Assembly: GCA_003336485.1 (NCBI GenBank)
Contig: QENH01000177.1
Location: 1 to 32,425 of the forward strand
DNA length: 32,425 nucleotides
Reading direction: 5' to 3'
Source: Candidatus Methanophagales archaeon
GTDB lineage: Archaea > Halobacteriota > Syntropharchaeia > Alkanophagales > Methanospirareceae
The notes under the pieces are model-generated. The model was not told the DNA's origin. It saw nothing but the letters and a program-made list of their open reading frames with translations, and searched no databases. Positions 15,033 to 23,835 of this stretch are shown here, piece by piece. Each line of letters opens with the position of its first letter. The stretch's first letter is position 1. The position numbers and the translations under genes are program-made.

Positions 15033-18000
15033 ATGAAGGTAACATCAATAACCTGGGGGAGCGATATCTCCTTGCTCGTTGAAGTGGGTAAGGAACTTGG
15101 AATAGACTTGGATGCATGGTCTGCACGCGACCTGGAGGATGAGAGGAGGCGAATTGATTGCATAAACTCATTCGAGCACGCCGATGTCACTCTTCTGCGT
15201 CTAACAACTGATAAGGTCTGGGATGAGTTCATCGAGAAATTAAACAAGAACGTTCCAATAATCCCTCTAGGACGAAACATTTTCTTCCGCTCGCTTTCAA
15301 ACGTTTCATTGGATATTGTTGCAACTGTCAATGCGTACCATACGTATGGCGGGGCAGAGAACATAAAGAATATGCTGAGCTATATTGGAAAAGAAGTTTT
15401 AGGCCTGGATTACACGTATGATGATCCCAAGGAGACGATGTGGCAAGGCATATACCATCCGGATGCAAAAACAGCCTTTGCGTGCATAGATGCGTATTTG
15501 CACTGGTATAACCAGAAATCCAAGCACAAAGTCGGCATATTATTCCCCCGCACCTTATGGGCAAATGGCGACCTGGAAATCATCAATACATTGGTCCGTG
15601 AACTGGAAAAGGAATTCGATGTGTTTCCCGCGTTCTGCTATGGCATGGGCGACGCAGAACTCGGTGCTAAGCCAAGCGGCGAAGTCATTGAAGAATTCTT
15701 CTTGGGTCCTCTCAAGCTCGATGCACTAATAAACCTACAATCGGTATTTAATGCTGGAACTGAAGAAGGATCGACCAATTCCCTGAAAGAACTCGACGTT
15801 CTAGTATTCCATCCTCTGCTGGCATACTACAAGACAGAGGAAGAGTGGAGAAGGGATAGTCAAGGGCTATCCAATCTGGAAGTTGGCTGGAGTGTCGCGA
15901 TGCCCGAATTCGAAGGTGTGATCGAGCCGATAATCATGGGAGTGCCGAGAGCAGAAGAGGAATACGGAGCAGAGTTTGAGCGGCATGTACCAATCAATGA
16001 GCGGGTAGCGAAAATCGTGAACCGGGTGAAGAGCTGGCTAGCATTAAAAGATAAGCCAAAATCCGAGCGAAAAGTTGCTTTTATACTCCATAATAATCCT
16101 TGCGCTTCTGTTGAAGCGACAGTAGGGAGTGCAGCACATCTTGATGCCTTAGAGAGTGTTGCGAGGATATTGAATTGTATGAAGGCGGAAGGCTATTCCA
16201 TCGTGCCACCGGAAGATGGCAAAGCGCTTAGCGAGACTATCATGACACGGAAGGCGATTTCTGAGTTCCGATGGACAACTGTGGATGAAATCGTAAGTAA
16301 AGGTGGTGCACTTGCGATGATAACCAAGGCGGATTATGAGGCTTGGTTTGCTACACTTAGTCCAAAAGTGAAGGGCAAGATGTGTGAAGTCTGGGGAAAT
16401 CCACCTGGTGCGGCAATGGTATACGATGGTAAAATCGTAGTTACAGGTATAGAATACAAAAACGCAGTGGTATGCGTGCAGCCGAAGCGAGGTTGTGCGG
16501 GTTCAAGATGCGATGGTCAAGTCTGCAAGATACTCCATGACCCGGAAGTTCCCCCGCCGCATCAATATTTAGCAGCCTATCGGTATCTGGAGAACACTTT
16601 CGGCGCTGATGTGATCGTTCATGTAGGCACACATGGCAATCTGGAATTTCTACCTGGCAAATCGCTCGCACTGTCAGAAAGCTGTTACCCGGACATAGCA
16701 ATAGGGAATTTGCCGCATATATATATCTATAACTCCGATAACCCGTCAGAAGGAACAATCGCAAAGAGAAGGAGTTATGCAACGCTTATAGACCACATGC
16801 AAACAGTGATGACCGAAAGTGGCTTGTATGGCGAGTTAAAGGAACTCGAAGATCATATCGCAGAATATAACAAGGTAAAATCGTCAGATAAGGCAAGGAC
16901 TCATGCTTTAGAGCACATAATTATTGATCTGTTACGAAAAACGAAACTAGCCGAGGAGATAAGACTTGACAAAAGGTTAGAGGAAGGATATTCCTGTGAT
17001 ACTATAATAGAACTTGCACATGAGGTCATTACCTGCATATACAACACCCAGATACCTGATGGCATGCACATCTTCGGTGAAGTTCCAAAAGCCGAAAAGA
17101 AGGTTGAGCTAATCAATTCGATACTGAAACACGATTCAGAGCTAAGGAAATTAGTATTTGTGCTCATGGGAGAGGACATCCAGCCTTCAGATGCGGGAAG
17201 CGAGTTTTTAGCCGAGGTGGACAATATAGCAAAGGCGTTTATTTACGCGTTCTTGACTGCAGAAGAGCCTGTAGAAGTAGCGGCAAGGATATTGGGTGAT
17301 AGATTGAAGCTAAATGATGAGCATACACTTTCTACGATGAGGGATCGGGTACAGGATATATCAGCAAGGATAGAAGCATCGGATGAGATAGGGAGTTTGT
17401 TCCACGGCTTTGATTCCGGCTATATCGAGCCAGGACCCTCCGGGCTGATAACAAGGGGTAAGCCGGAGATACTGCCAACCGGCAGGAACTTTTATTCGCT
17501 TGACCCGTTCAAGATACCCACAAAGGCTGCGTGGGCGATAGGTAAGCGACTTGCAGAAGGTGTGCTAAGCAAATATGAGGCGGAGAACGGAAAGCTTCCG
17601 GAAAACATTGCTATGTACTGGATGGCATCGGACATCATGTGGGCTGATGGCGAGCAGCTTGCACAGATAATGCACCTAATTGGTGTAGAGCCGATCTGGA
17701 AAGACGGGCAGGTAAAAAAGTACCGGATTATTCCTCTTGATCTGCTTGATCGCCCGCGAATAGATGTTACGATTAGAGTGAGTGGGATTACAAGGGACTG
17801 TTTTTATAACTGTATCGAGCTCTTAGACGAAGCAATACGTGAGGTTGCAATGCTTGATGAGCCCATAGAAAAGAACTATTTGAGAAAGCATGTATTGGCA
17901 TGGGAGAAGACGCACGATGAAAATACAAGTGGGAATGAACATGCGCGTATATTCGCAAGTAAGCCGGGCACATATGGCAATGGCGTGAATTTAGCGGTCT

Positions 18001-18704
18001 ACGCATCGGCATGGCAAGAGGAGAAGGATTTGTCGGACATATTCGTGCATTGGAACGGATATGCATACGGGAAGAACAATTTTGGTGCAGAAGCGCATGA
18101 TAGTTTTGTATCACAGCTTAAAACAGTTGATTTGACTTTCAATAAGACGGTTACAGACGAATACGATCTATTCGGCTGCTGTTATTACTTTGGAACCCAC
18201 GGAGGACTCACAACTGCGGCGAGAGAGATTTCCGGGAAGGATGTCTCTGCATATTACGGCGATACGCGAGACATGGATAAGATAGAGGTGAGAAGCCTTG
18301 CAGACGAGATGCGAAGGATCGTTCGCTCGAAGTTGCTGAATCCAAAGTGGATAGAGGGGATGAAGCGTCATGGATATAAGGGTGCTGGCGACATATCAAA
18401 GCGAATAGGGCGAGTTTACGGCTGGGAAGCGACCACGCAGGAGGTGGACGATTGGATATTCAATGATATTGCGAGGACGTTCGTGTTGGATAAAGAGATG
18501 CGGAAGTTCTATGAGGAGAACAATCCATGGGCATTGGAAGAGGTGGGTAGGCGGTTGTTAGAAGCCTACGAAAGAGGGCTGTGGATCGCAGACAAAGAGG
18601 TGATAAAAGGATTGAAGAGTGCATATCTCGAGATGGAGGGGTGGATAGAAGAGAAGATGGGCGATGTGAAGGGTGAGTTCCAGGGTGGTGCGATTGGGGT
18701 GTGA
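15033..18704 (+). CDS. cobN: CobN/BchH-type metal chelatase large subunit
   Basis: 1223 residues, normal for CobN. This is the tetrapyrrole-binding subunit of the three-part ATP-dependent cobalto/magnesium chelatases that insert metal into the macrocycle. The CobN/Mg-chelatase signature VHVGTHGNLEFLPGKSLALS is at about 529-548, preceded by GCAGSRCDGQVC; later LFGCCYYFGTHGGLTTAAREISG and RSKLLNPKWIEGMKRHGYKGA are typical C-terminal blocks. The ATG at 15033 is chosen because GGTGAT (15020-15025) sits as a ribosome binding site seven bases before it; a GTG at 15021 would place that site inside the gene. Methanogen-type genomes often carry several CobN paralogues, so cobalt for corrinoid is likely but another metal or tetrapyrrole is possible. 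Its AAA+/vWA partner is at 19834. Confidence 0.93.
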   Translation: MKVTSITWGSDISLLVEVGKELGIDLDAWSARDLEDERRRIDCINSFEHADVTLLRLTTDKVWDEFIEKLNKNVPIIPLGRNIFFRSLSNVSLDIVATVNAYHTYGGAENIKNMLSYIGKEVLGLDYTYDDPKETMWQGIYHPDAKTAFACIDAYLHWYNQKSKHKVGILFPRTLWANGDLEIINTLVRELEKEFDVFPAFCYGMGDAELGAKPSGEVIEEFFLGPLKLDALINLQSVFNAGTEEGSTNSLKELDVLVFHPLLAYYKTEEEWRRDSQGLSNLEVGWSVAMPEFEGVIEPIIMGVPRAEEEYGAEFERHVPINERVAKIVNRVKSWLALKDKPKSERKVAFILHNNPCASVEATVGSAAHLDALESVARILNCMKAEGYSIVPPEDGKALSETIMTRKAISEFRWTTVDEIVSKGGALAMITKADYEAWFATLSPKVKGKMCEVWGNPPGAAMVYDGKIVVTGIEYKNAVVCVQPKRGCAGSRCDGQVCKILHDPEVPPPHQYLAAYRYLENTFGADVIVHVGTHGNLEFLPGKSLALSESCYPDIAIGNLPHIYIYNSDNPSEGTIAKRRSYATLIDHMQTVMTESGLYGELKELEDHIAEYNKVKSSDKARTHALEHIIIDLLRKTKLAEEIRLDKRLEEGYSCDTIIELAHEVITCIYNTQIPDGMHIFGEVPKAEKKVELINSILKHDSELRKLVFVLMGEDIQPSDAGSEFLAEVDNIAKAFIYAFLTAEEPVEVAARILGDRLKLNDEHTLSTMRDRVQDISARIEASDEIGSLFHGFDSGYIEPGPSGLITRGKPEILPTGRNFYSLDPFKIPTKAAWAIGKRLAEGVLSKYEAENGKLPENIAMYWMASDIMWADGEQLAQIMHLIGVEPIWKDGQVKKYRIIPLDLLDRPRIDVTIRVSGITRDCFYNCIELLDEAIREVAMLDEPIEKNYLRKHVLAWEKTHDENTSGNEHARIFASKPGTYGNGVNLAVYASAWQEEKDLSDIFVHWNGYAYGKNNFGAEAHDSFVSQLKTVDLTFNKTVTDEYDLFGCCYYFGTHGGLTTAAREISGKDVSAYYGDTRDMDKIEVRSLADEMRRIVRSKLLNPKWIEGMKRHGYKGAGDISKRIGRVYGWEATTQEVDDWIFNDIARTFVLDKEMRKFYEENNPWALEEVGRRLLEAYERGLWIADKEVIKGLKSAYLEMEGWIEEKMGDVKGEFQGGAIGV

Positions 18705-19002
18705 ATACCGATTTATAGAATTATGAATTAATCGCCTAAATAATTCGTAATTGGCTTTATCGGCGAAGGTATTTCGTGAGAAATACGCCACGCAGATAGC
18801 CGAGAAGGTTTGTGTATCCGTACGTACAGTTCGATGAGGTGACGGAGGTCGTAAGGCCGCATCCTACTATGCGTAGTTGGGGCTATCGAAATAGCTTTAA
18901 GTGCCGGAGATAGCCATAAAAAATGAAAGGCTGAGCGGTTTTCATATGTATTTGTGGCGGTAATACAAGACGAGCTTCTTGAGGTGCATAAGAACGAGTT
19001 AC

Positions 19003-19218
19003 TTACGGTAATGCACCTTTTACATCCTCATCAGCATAGCAGTCTATGCAAAGTGCTCGTCCTCGAATATCCATAAATTCTTCAAGTTCTTTACCACATC
19101 TGGAACACCGTACTTTCTTTACTTTTCTACCGCCTTCTTCAGCCTTTTCTGCTTCCCTTTCCATCCACCTTGCCCTTCGCTCTTCGGGCGTTTCTTCCCT
19201 TTCTTGCATCATTTCCAT
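19003..19218 (-). CDS. Small zinc-ribbon protein
   Basis: 71 residues. The N-terminal half is highly charged and probably a helix (QEREETPEERRARWMEREAEKAEEGG). The C-terminal half has two CxxC knuckles, CSRC and CIDC, spaced as in a zinc ribbon. No function can be assigned; such proteins may bind nucleic acid or a protein partner. TATATAAAG-like sequence on the minus strand (about 19240-19250) and a GAGG (19233-19236) precede the start; an internal Met at codon 3 is an alternative. A truncated copy is at 10877-10953. Confidence 0.65.
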   Translation of the reverse strand: MEMMQEREETPEERRARWMEREAEKAEEGGRKVKKVRCSRCGKELEEFMDIRGRALCIDCYADEDVKGALP

Positions 19219-19360
19219 TTATTACGTTTTGTTCCTCAGAGTATATAAAGTATAGTCTATTATCTATTTAGTACACTATTTTTATTATATCTATACATAA
19301 AGTATGGCGTATTTACATGGCCGCATGAAATAACTGTGAACTTTTATAGCCAAAAAATAA

Positions 19361-19662
19361 ATGATGGAGATCCTATTTGCCAATTTTGATATTTATCATA
19401 GACACAGATTTCACAGATTTACTCAGATGCTACTCGAAAGTCCCGAAAAGATTATTATGTTTTTACGGGTTGATAGAATAAAAATCAAAAAAGTAATTAT
19501 TGCGCTACTTTAATTCTTTAAATCCGTGTTAATCTGCGTTAATCTGTGTCTTAAAAATCATTGGAAAATTTTACTACATTTCTGGTAAATTAATATTCGT
19601 GAGTTCCCTAGGCAGATTTGCAACGAATTTCGCGGTTGACATAGGGCTAATGCGGAGATTTG
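19361..19662 (+). pseudogene. 5' remnant of the Gate-domain membrane protein gene (copy 2)
   Basis: Begins with the same ATGATGGAGATC as the intact gene at 11125, is interrupted by the MITE-like element at 19400-19551, and resumes at 19611-19662 with sequence equal to 11200-11252 except for scattered changes (encoding FATNFAVDIGLMR). The rest of the gene is absent. Confidence 0.7.
19400..19551 (-). mobile_element. MITE-like element with AGACACAGATT ends
   Basis: 152 bases bounded by AGACACAGATT at 19400-19410 and its exact reverse complement at 19541-19551, with further CAGATT words inside both ends. No coding capacity. Read on the minus strand, its first ~70 bases match 25840-25910. It lies inside the dead membrane-protein copy. 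Confidence 0.6.
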
Positions 19663-19779
19663 AATTATATCCCCGATGCACAAGGATAACTCCTTAGTGC
19701 GTAATAACAAAAATCAGACAATACAGAATAAAGTTTTATTAAATGAATATCGAAAAGCTTATATGGCATCAATGTTAAT

Positions 19780-19790
19780 ATGTTATGTAT
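19780..19790 (+). promoter_or_regulatory. 11-bp motif shared with the cobN upstream region
   Basis: ATGTTATGTAT, the reverse complement of ATACATAACAT before cobN, 43 bases before the chelatase ATPase gene. Confidence 0.3.
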
Positions 19791-19833
19791 ATCTTATCTT
19801 AAATAGTCACAAATAATATAATGGGATAAAAAA

Positions 19834-21930
19834 ATGACACACCATGTTAGAAGGGCGATACTGCCTTTTACTGCGATTGTAGGGCAAGATACGATGAAGA
19901 AAGCGCTTATTTTGAATGCTATTAACCCCCGTATAGGCGGGGTACTTATCAGAGGCGAGAAAGGGACTGCGAAATCCACCGCTGTTCGTGCTCTCGCAGA
20001 ACTGTTACCCGAAATCGAAGTGGTTAATGGCTGTACGTTCAATTGCAATCCTTATGATACACGAGAGATGTGCGACCTCTGCTATGCCAAAAGTACGAAC
20101 GGAGAAGATCTAAAAGTAGCAATGCGAAGGATGTGGGTCGTAGACCTTCCTCTCGGAGCTACAGAAGACCGGGTCGTTGGCTCAATAGATATGGAAAAGG
20201 CGATAAAAGGCGGGATAAAGGCGCTAGAGCCCGGTATATTGGCTGCTGCCAATAGGGGTATTCTTTATATTGACGAGGTAAATCTTTTAGATGATCACGT
20301 TGCCGATGTCATTCTGGATTCGGCTGCGATGTCAATAAACGTGGTTGAGCGAGAGGGTGTCTCTATCTCTCACCCCTCTAAGTTCATTCTGGTAGGTACA
20401 ATGAACCCGGAGGAAGGCGAGCTCAGACCACAATTATTAGATCGTTTTGGGCTGCAAGCAAGTGTAGAGAGTATAGATGATGCCGCTATGCGGGTAGAAA
20501 TAGTGAAACAGGTGGAAAGTTTTGAATGCGGCCCGGAAGAGTTCAAGGAGCAATTCGAGGTAACCCAAAAAGAGTTACGTGATAAGATAGCGCATGCGAA
20601 ACAGATAGTTAATGAGGTTACAATTAGCGATGATTTACTGAAATTAACCGCAGAAACATGCATTAAACTCGGTGTAAGAACTCATAGAGCTGAGATCGTC
20701 ATAACGAGAGCGGCAAAAACTATTGCCGCTTTCGACAGCAGGAAAAACGTTACCTTCGAGGATATAAAAGAGGCAATGGAATTAGCTCTTCCGCATAGAA
20801 TGCGTAGAAAACCCTTTGAATCGCCTAGTTTGGATAACAAGAAACTTGATGAGCTGATGCAGGACACAAAGAAAGAGCATGAAGAGGAGAAGAAAGAGGA
20901 TAGGCAACAGAAACAGCAACAGCAACAACAGCAAAAGAAAGAGAAAGAAGAGCAAAAACAGCAGCATGAACATGAGCAACCCGATAAGAACCCGGAAGGT
21001 CAAGATGACAAGGACGATGTAAACGAATCCCAAAACGAATCGGTTTTCAATATTGGTGATCCGATTGATACAAGGACAGTGAGGCAAAAGCAGAAGAAAG
21101 ACAAGACATATCGCAGGAAGACTTCAGGGCGAAGGATCCCCACGCTCTCGCTTCGCAATAACGGTAAGTACATACGGCACGGTATCCCAAAGGGAAAAAT
21201 AACGGATGTCGCGCTCGATGCGACGATACGAGCTGCGGCGGTATATCAGAAAGAGAGAGTGGTTGATTCCGATTTAGCAGTAGTAATAAAAAGCCAGGAT
21301 ATTCGTGAGAAGATTCGGGTAGGTAAATTATCAACAGCAACGATGTTTGTTGTGGACGCATCCGGTTCAATGGGTGCGAACAGAAGAATGGAAATCGCAA
21401 AAGGTGCTGTCCTTTCATTATTGCTGGATTCGTATCAACAAAGAGATAAGGTCGGTATGGTCGCATTTAAAGGAGACCAGGCAGATGTTTTGCTGCCGCT
21501 ATGTTCAAGCAGTGATTTGGCAGTTGAGATGTTAAAGGAACTCCCGACAGGAGGGCGAACACCCTTAGCTGCCGGTTTGGAACAGGGCTTAAATCTCCTG
21601 ATGGCGGAAAAGCATCGTGATGAAGAAGCAATACCAATTCTGCTCTTAATTTCCGATGGGCGTGCAAATGTGTCCGCAGGAGGGAGCAAAGAGCTAGAGC
21701 AGGAACTGTTCGCGCTCGCAGAACAAGCACGAGCTAAAGGTATATATGTGATTGTCATTGATACAGAAATAGTCAGCGACTCGTTTATTCAGATGCAGCT
21801 TGGATATTGCAGAGCGATAGCAAGCTATTCCGGCGGTAAATATTACCCGATTGCTGATTTGACTTCGGGCGCAGTGCGGGATATTGTTATCAGTGAGCGA
21901 AACATGTTAAATCTGTGTAAATCCATGTAA
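19834..21930 (+). CDS. Fused ChlI-ChlD type chelatase subunit (AAA+ ATPase plus vWA)
   Basis: 698 residues. An N-terminal AAA+ module has Walker A GEKGTAKS (41-48), Walker [11 protein letters not shown] (143-152), [20 protein letters not shown] as sensor/arginine-finger region, and a cysteine group CTFNCNPY...CDLC (67-83) typical of Mg-chelatase I homologues. A Gln/Lys/Glu-rich linker (about 345-400) leads to a C-terminal vWA domain with MIDAS motif DASGS (508-512). It supplies ATP-driven remodelling to a CobN/BchH large subunit, and cobN 1.1 kb upstream is the obvious partner. The last residues (LNLCKSM) and the TAA fall inside a dispersed repeat, so the original C-terminus may have been replaced. 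GGGAT precedes the ATG. Confidence 0.92.
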   Translation: MTHHVRRAILPFTAIVGQDTMKKALILNAINPRIGGVLIRGEKGTAKSTAVRALAELLPEIEVVNGCTFNCNPYDTREMCDLCYAKSTNGEDLKVAMRRMWVVDLPLGATEDRVVGSIDMEKAIKGGIKALEPGILAAANRGILYIDEVNLLDDHVADVILDSAAMSINVVEREGVSISHPSKFILVGTMNPEEGELRPQLLDRFGLQASVESIDDAAMRVEIVKQVESFECGPEEFKEQFEVTQKELRDKIAHAKQIVNEVTISDDLLKLTAETCIKLGVRTHRAEIVITRAAKTIAAFDSRKNVTFEDIKEAMELALPHRMRRKPFESPSLDNKKLDELMQDTKKEHEEEKKEDRQQKQQQQQQQKKEKEEQKQQHEHEQPDKNPEGQDDKDDVNESQNESVFNIGDPIDTRTVRQKQKKDKTYRRKTSGRRIPTLSLRNNGKYIRHGIPKGKITDVALDATIRAAAVYQKERVVDSDLAVVIKSQDIREKIRVGKLSTATMFVVDASGSMGANRRMEIAKGAVLSLLLDSYQQRDKVGMVAFKGDQADVLLPLCSSSDLAVEMLKELPTGGRTPLAAGLEQGLNLLMAEKHRDEEAIPILLLISDGRANVSAGGSKELEQELFALAEQARAKGIYVIVIDTEIVSDSFIQMQLGYCRAIASYSGGKYYPIADLTSGAVRDIVISERNMLNLCKSM

Positions 21931-21941
21931 ATCTGCGTCCT
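21904..21941 (-). repeat. Repeat half-copy overlapping the end of the chelatase gene
   Basis: Contains AAATCTGTGTAAATCC and AAATCTGCGTC, closely resembling the right end of the 19400-19551 element (AATCCGTGT...AATCTGCGTTAATCTGTGTC). It supplies the last codons and the stop of the ChlI-ChlD gene. Confidence 0.5.
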
Positions 21942-21979
21942 AAATTAAATTTATAGGTGGAAGTCATACGTCATATACA

Positions 21980-22549
21980 ATGGAAAAAAGAGGAAAGATG
22001 AGCTGGAAGATCGTGACGTTATTGCTGTTCTTAGCAACTGCTGCTTTTCTTGCGGGCACGGTTACGGCGATTCCGGGCACAGATGGAGTGACAAGGTCTG
22101 CACCCGCGGATCCCATTCCGGGAGCCGAATTCGAGGTGAAGCTAACGATTAACGGTGAACGTCCTCTGGTGGTTGGTATTGTTGAGACGATTCCGGAAGG
22201 CTTCGAATTTGTAAGTACATCACATCACCCGGACCAGTACGATGTTTCCGGCCAAAAAATTATTTTTGCTGTGATAAACGAGACGGAGATACTATACAGG
22301 GTCAAAGCGTCTTCTTCGGGTGTGGACTCATTTACCGGGACTTGGATAGATATGCTAAGCCAGAAAGAGGGAAGCATCGCAGGTACAGGCGGGCTAGAAG
22401 AAGGCTCTACGCCAACACCTACGCCAGCAACAACGCCAACACCGGAGGTGCCGTGCTTCGAGGCTTTTTTCACCACGCTAACGCTAGTAATTGCGGGTCG
22501 CTTTGTAGTTCTGTTGAGGAATAATGAAGAGGGAGGTCGTGTAGGATGA
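21980..22549 (+). CDS. Archaeal surface protein with Ig-like domain and PGF-CTERM-like tail
   Basis: 189 residues. Signal peptide about 8-32 (WKIVTLLLFLATAAFLAGTVTA). A single beta-sandwich-like domain (about 36-135; SAPADPIPGAEFEVKLTI, VVETIPEGFEFVSTS-type strands) resembles the cohesin/DUF11-like repeats of methanogen surface proteins. A Thr-Pro linker (TPTPTPATTPTPEV) precedes VPCFEAFFTTLTLVIAG and a short Arg/Asn tail. That tail looks like a PGF-CTERM archaeosortase signal except that PGF reads PCF and an Arg interrupts the hydrophobic part, so processing is uncertain. ATG at 21998 with AGAGGA just upstream is an alternative start. Its stop overlaps the next start (ATGA), so it is translated together with the binding protein. 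Confidence 0.7.
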   Translation: MEKRGKMSWKIVTLLLFLATAAFLAGTVTAIPGTDGVTRSAPADPIPGAEFEVKLTINGERPLVVGIVETIPEGFEFVSTSHHPDQYDVSGQKIIFAVINETEILYRVKASSSGVDSFTGTWIDMLSQKEGSIAGTGGLEEGSTPTPTPATTPTPEVPCFEAFFTTLTLVIAGRFVVLLRNNEEGGRVG

Positions 22550-23757
22550 GGAACGTATTATCTTATATATTGGTAATGGGGCTTATAGGATCCACGATGC
22601 TGCTGACGGTTATGCCCGCAATTGCAATAGGGATACCCGGAGATGATGATGGGAATGATAATTTAACAGAGAAAGAACTTGCAAGTAACATTCTTAATTA
22701 TATGCTGGGAGAGGGCGATCTCAGCCTGTACGAGTTACGGGATGCCGCGCACGTCTATGCACATTGGAATGGTATGCCGAGGACGATAGTTGATACTGCA
22801 GAGAGAACGGTGACGATATACAAGCCGGTAAAGACGATTGTCGCCCTTAGTTCTGATAGTGCTCGAGCGTTACGGATTTTGGGCGATGAAGATAAAGTAG
22901 TAGGAATTAGCGAAACTATCAAAAAGCATCCTTATTACTTCCCCGAGATGTCGCATAGAAAAAGCGTTGGAACGTGGAAAGAAGTAGATTGGGAAGAAAT
23001 TGTGGCCTTGGAGCCGGACTTACTAATAACCTACGCAACAGGTTCAATTAATGCGGACTTAGCGGCAGATAAGCTTGATCCGTTTGGCATAACTGTTGTG
23101 GGCTTGTATCTTTATGTAACAGACGAATATGAACAGATATTCGACGAACATGAGAAGCTTGCAATACTACTGGAGAAAGAAGAGGCGGCAGATAAGTATC
23201 TCAAGTGGCATGACGGGTATGAAACACGAGTTCACGACTTTATTGCGGGCAAAGAAAAGCCTAAAGTCTTTATGACCTATACCGGCGGTTCAATAGGGAA
23301 GATTATGGAGATTGCAAGCTATGGTCCCGATGCAATCGACTACACGTTATGTGACAAGGCGGGAGGTAGCCCCATTACAGAGGTCTTTAGCACTAAATAT
23401 CCTAAAGTAAGTGCTGAATGGGTTTTGAGAGAGAATCCTGATATAATCATATTGAAGGGCGGAGGTGTTTTTGGCGGCTGGGATAACGAAACCGAACCCG
23501 CAAACCTCATAGCCCAAACGTTGGTCGGTAAAAATTGGGGTGATATAAATGCAATCGAGAATAACAAAATATATGCTGTGCCTTGGTCTATTACAAACGG
23601 ATTGGAGCACATCTATGGTGAGGTTCTCTTAGCGAAGATTTGCCATCCGGAACTCGATATAGATCCGACAGAGGTCTATAAGGAGTTCCTTGAAGACTTC
23701 CTGAGAGTTGAGTATCCCGAAGGGAAGGTACTTGTGTACCCGTCTCTGGCAAGTTAA
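22546..23757 (+). CDS. Metal-chelate/corrinoid ABC transporter substrate-binding protein with EF-hand
   Basis: 403 residues. Signal peptide about 1-28. Residues 33-44 (DDDGNDNLTEKE) match an EF-hand loop at positions 1, 3, 5, 8 and 12 and are followed by helices up to AHVYAHWNG, a dockerin-like module. From about 80 the PF01497-type (BtuF/FhuD/TroA-like) binding fold follows: RTVTIYKPVKTIVALSSDSARALRILG, the VGISETIKKHPYYFPEM loop, GTWKEVDWEEIVALEPDLLI and the C-terminal IYAVPWSITNGLEHIYGEVLLAKICHPE. It feeds the permease and ATPase encoded next. Substrate is probably a corrinoid or another metal chelate, inferred from the cobN neighbourhood; iron-siderophore is the alternative. Confidence 0.85.
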   Translation: MRNVLSYILVMGLIGSTMLLTVMPAIAIGIPGDDDGNDNLTEKELASNILNYMLGEGDLSLYELRDAAHVYAHWNGMPRTIVDTAERTVTIYKPVKTIVALSSDSARALRILGDEDKVVGISETIKKHPYYFPEMSHRKSVGTWKEVDWEEIVALEPDLLITYATGSINADLAADKLDPFGITVVGLYLYVTDEYEQIFDEHEKLAILLEKEEAADKYLKWHDGYETRVHDFIAGKEKPKVFMTYTGGSIGKIMEIASYGPDAIDYTLCDKAGGSPITEVFSTKYPKVSAEWVLRENPDIIILKGGGVFGGWDNETEPANLIAQTLVGKNWGDINAIENNKIYAVPWSITNGLEHIYGEVLLAKICHPELDIDPTEVYKEFLEDFLRVEYPEGKVLVYPSLAS

Positions 23758-23796
23758 ATACACCAAACATAACATCAAGACAATACCAGATACAAA

Positions 23797-23820
23797 CAAA
23801 GAAAGAAAGAAAGAAAGAGA
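23797..23820 (+). repeat. AAAG microsatellite
   Basis: About five copies of AAAG in the 78-base gap between the binding-protein and permease genes. Slippage here could alter spacing before the permease ribosome binding site. Confidence 0.6.
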
Positions 23821-23835
23821 GCGGAAAAATAATAT

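Larger units (their letters stand above)
18875..19662 (+). repeat. Segmental duplication, copy 2
   Basis: Counterpart of 10753-11252 in the same orientation, about 8.1 kb away. It retains the complete zinc-ribbon gene (19003-19218, minus). Downstream only traces of the membrane-protein gene remain, separated by a MITE-like insertion. The stretch 18705-18874 before it contains no gene I can support. Confidence 0.8.

Noticed and set aside
18705-18874. Short stretch resembling a helix-turn-helix (ATQIAEKVCVSVRTVR)
   Set aside because: Only about 16 codons before a stop, with no flanking support; too weak to call a gene relic.
20782-21087. Leucine/phenylalanine-rich minus-strand open frame
   Set aside because: It is the antisense of the Gln/Lys/Glu linker of the ChlI-ChlD protein; its hydrophobicity is an artefact of complementing that codon run.
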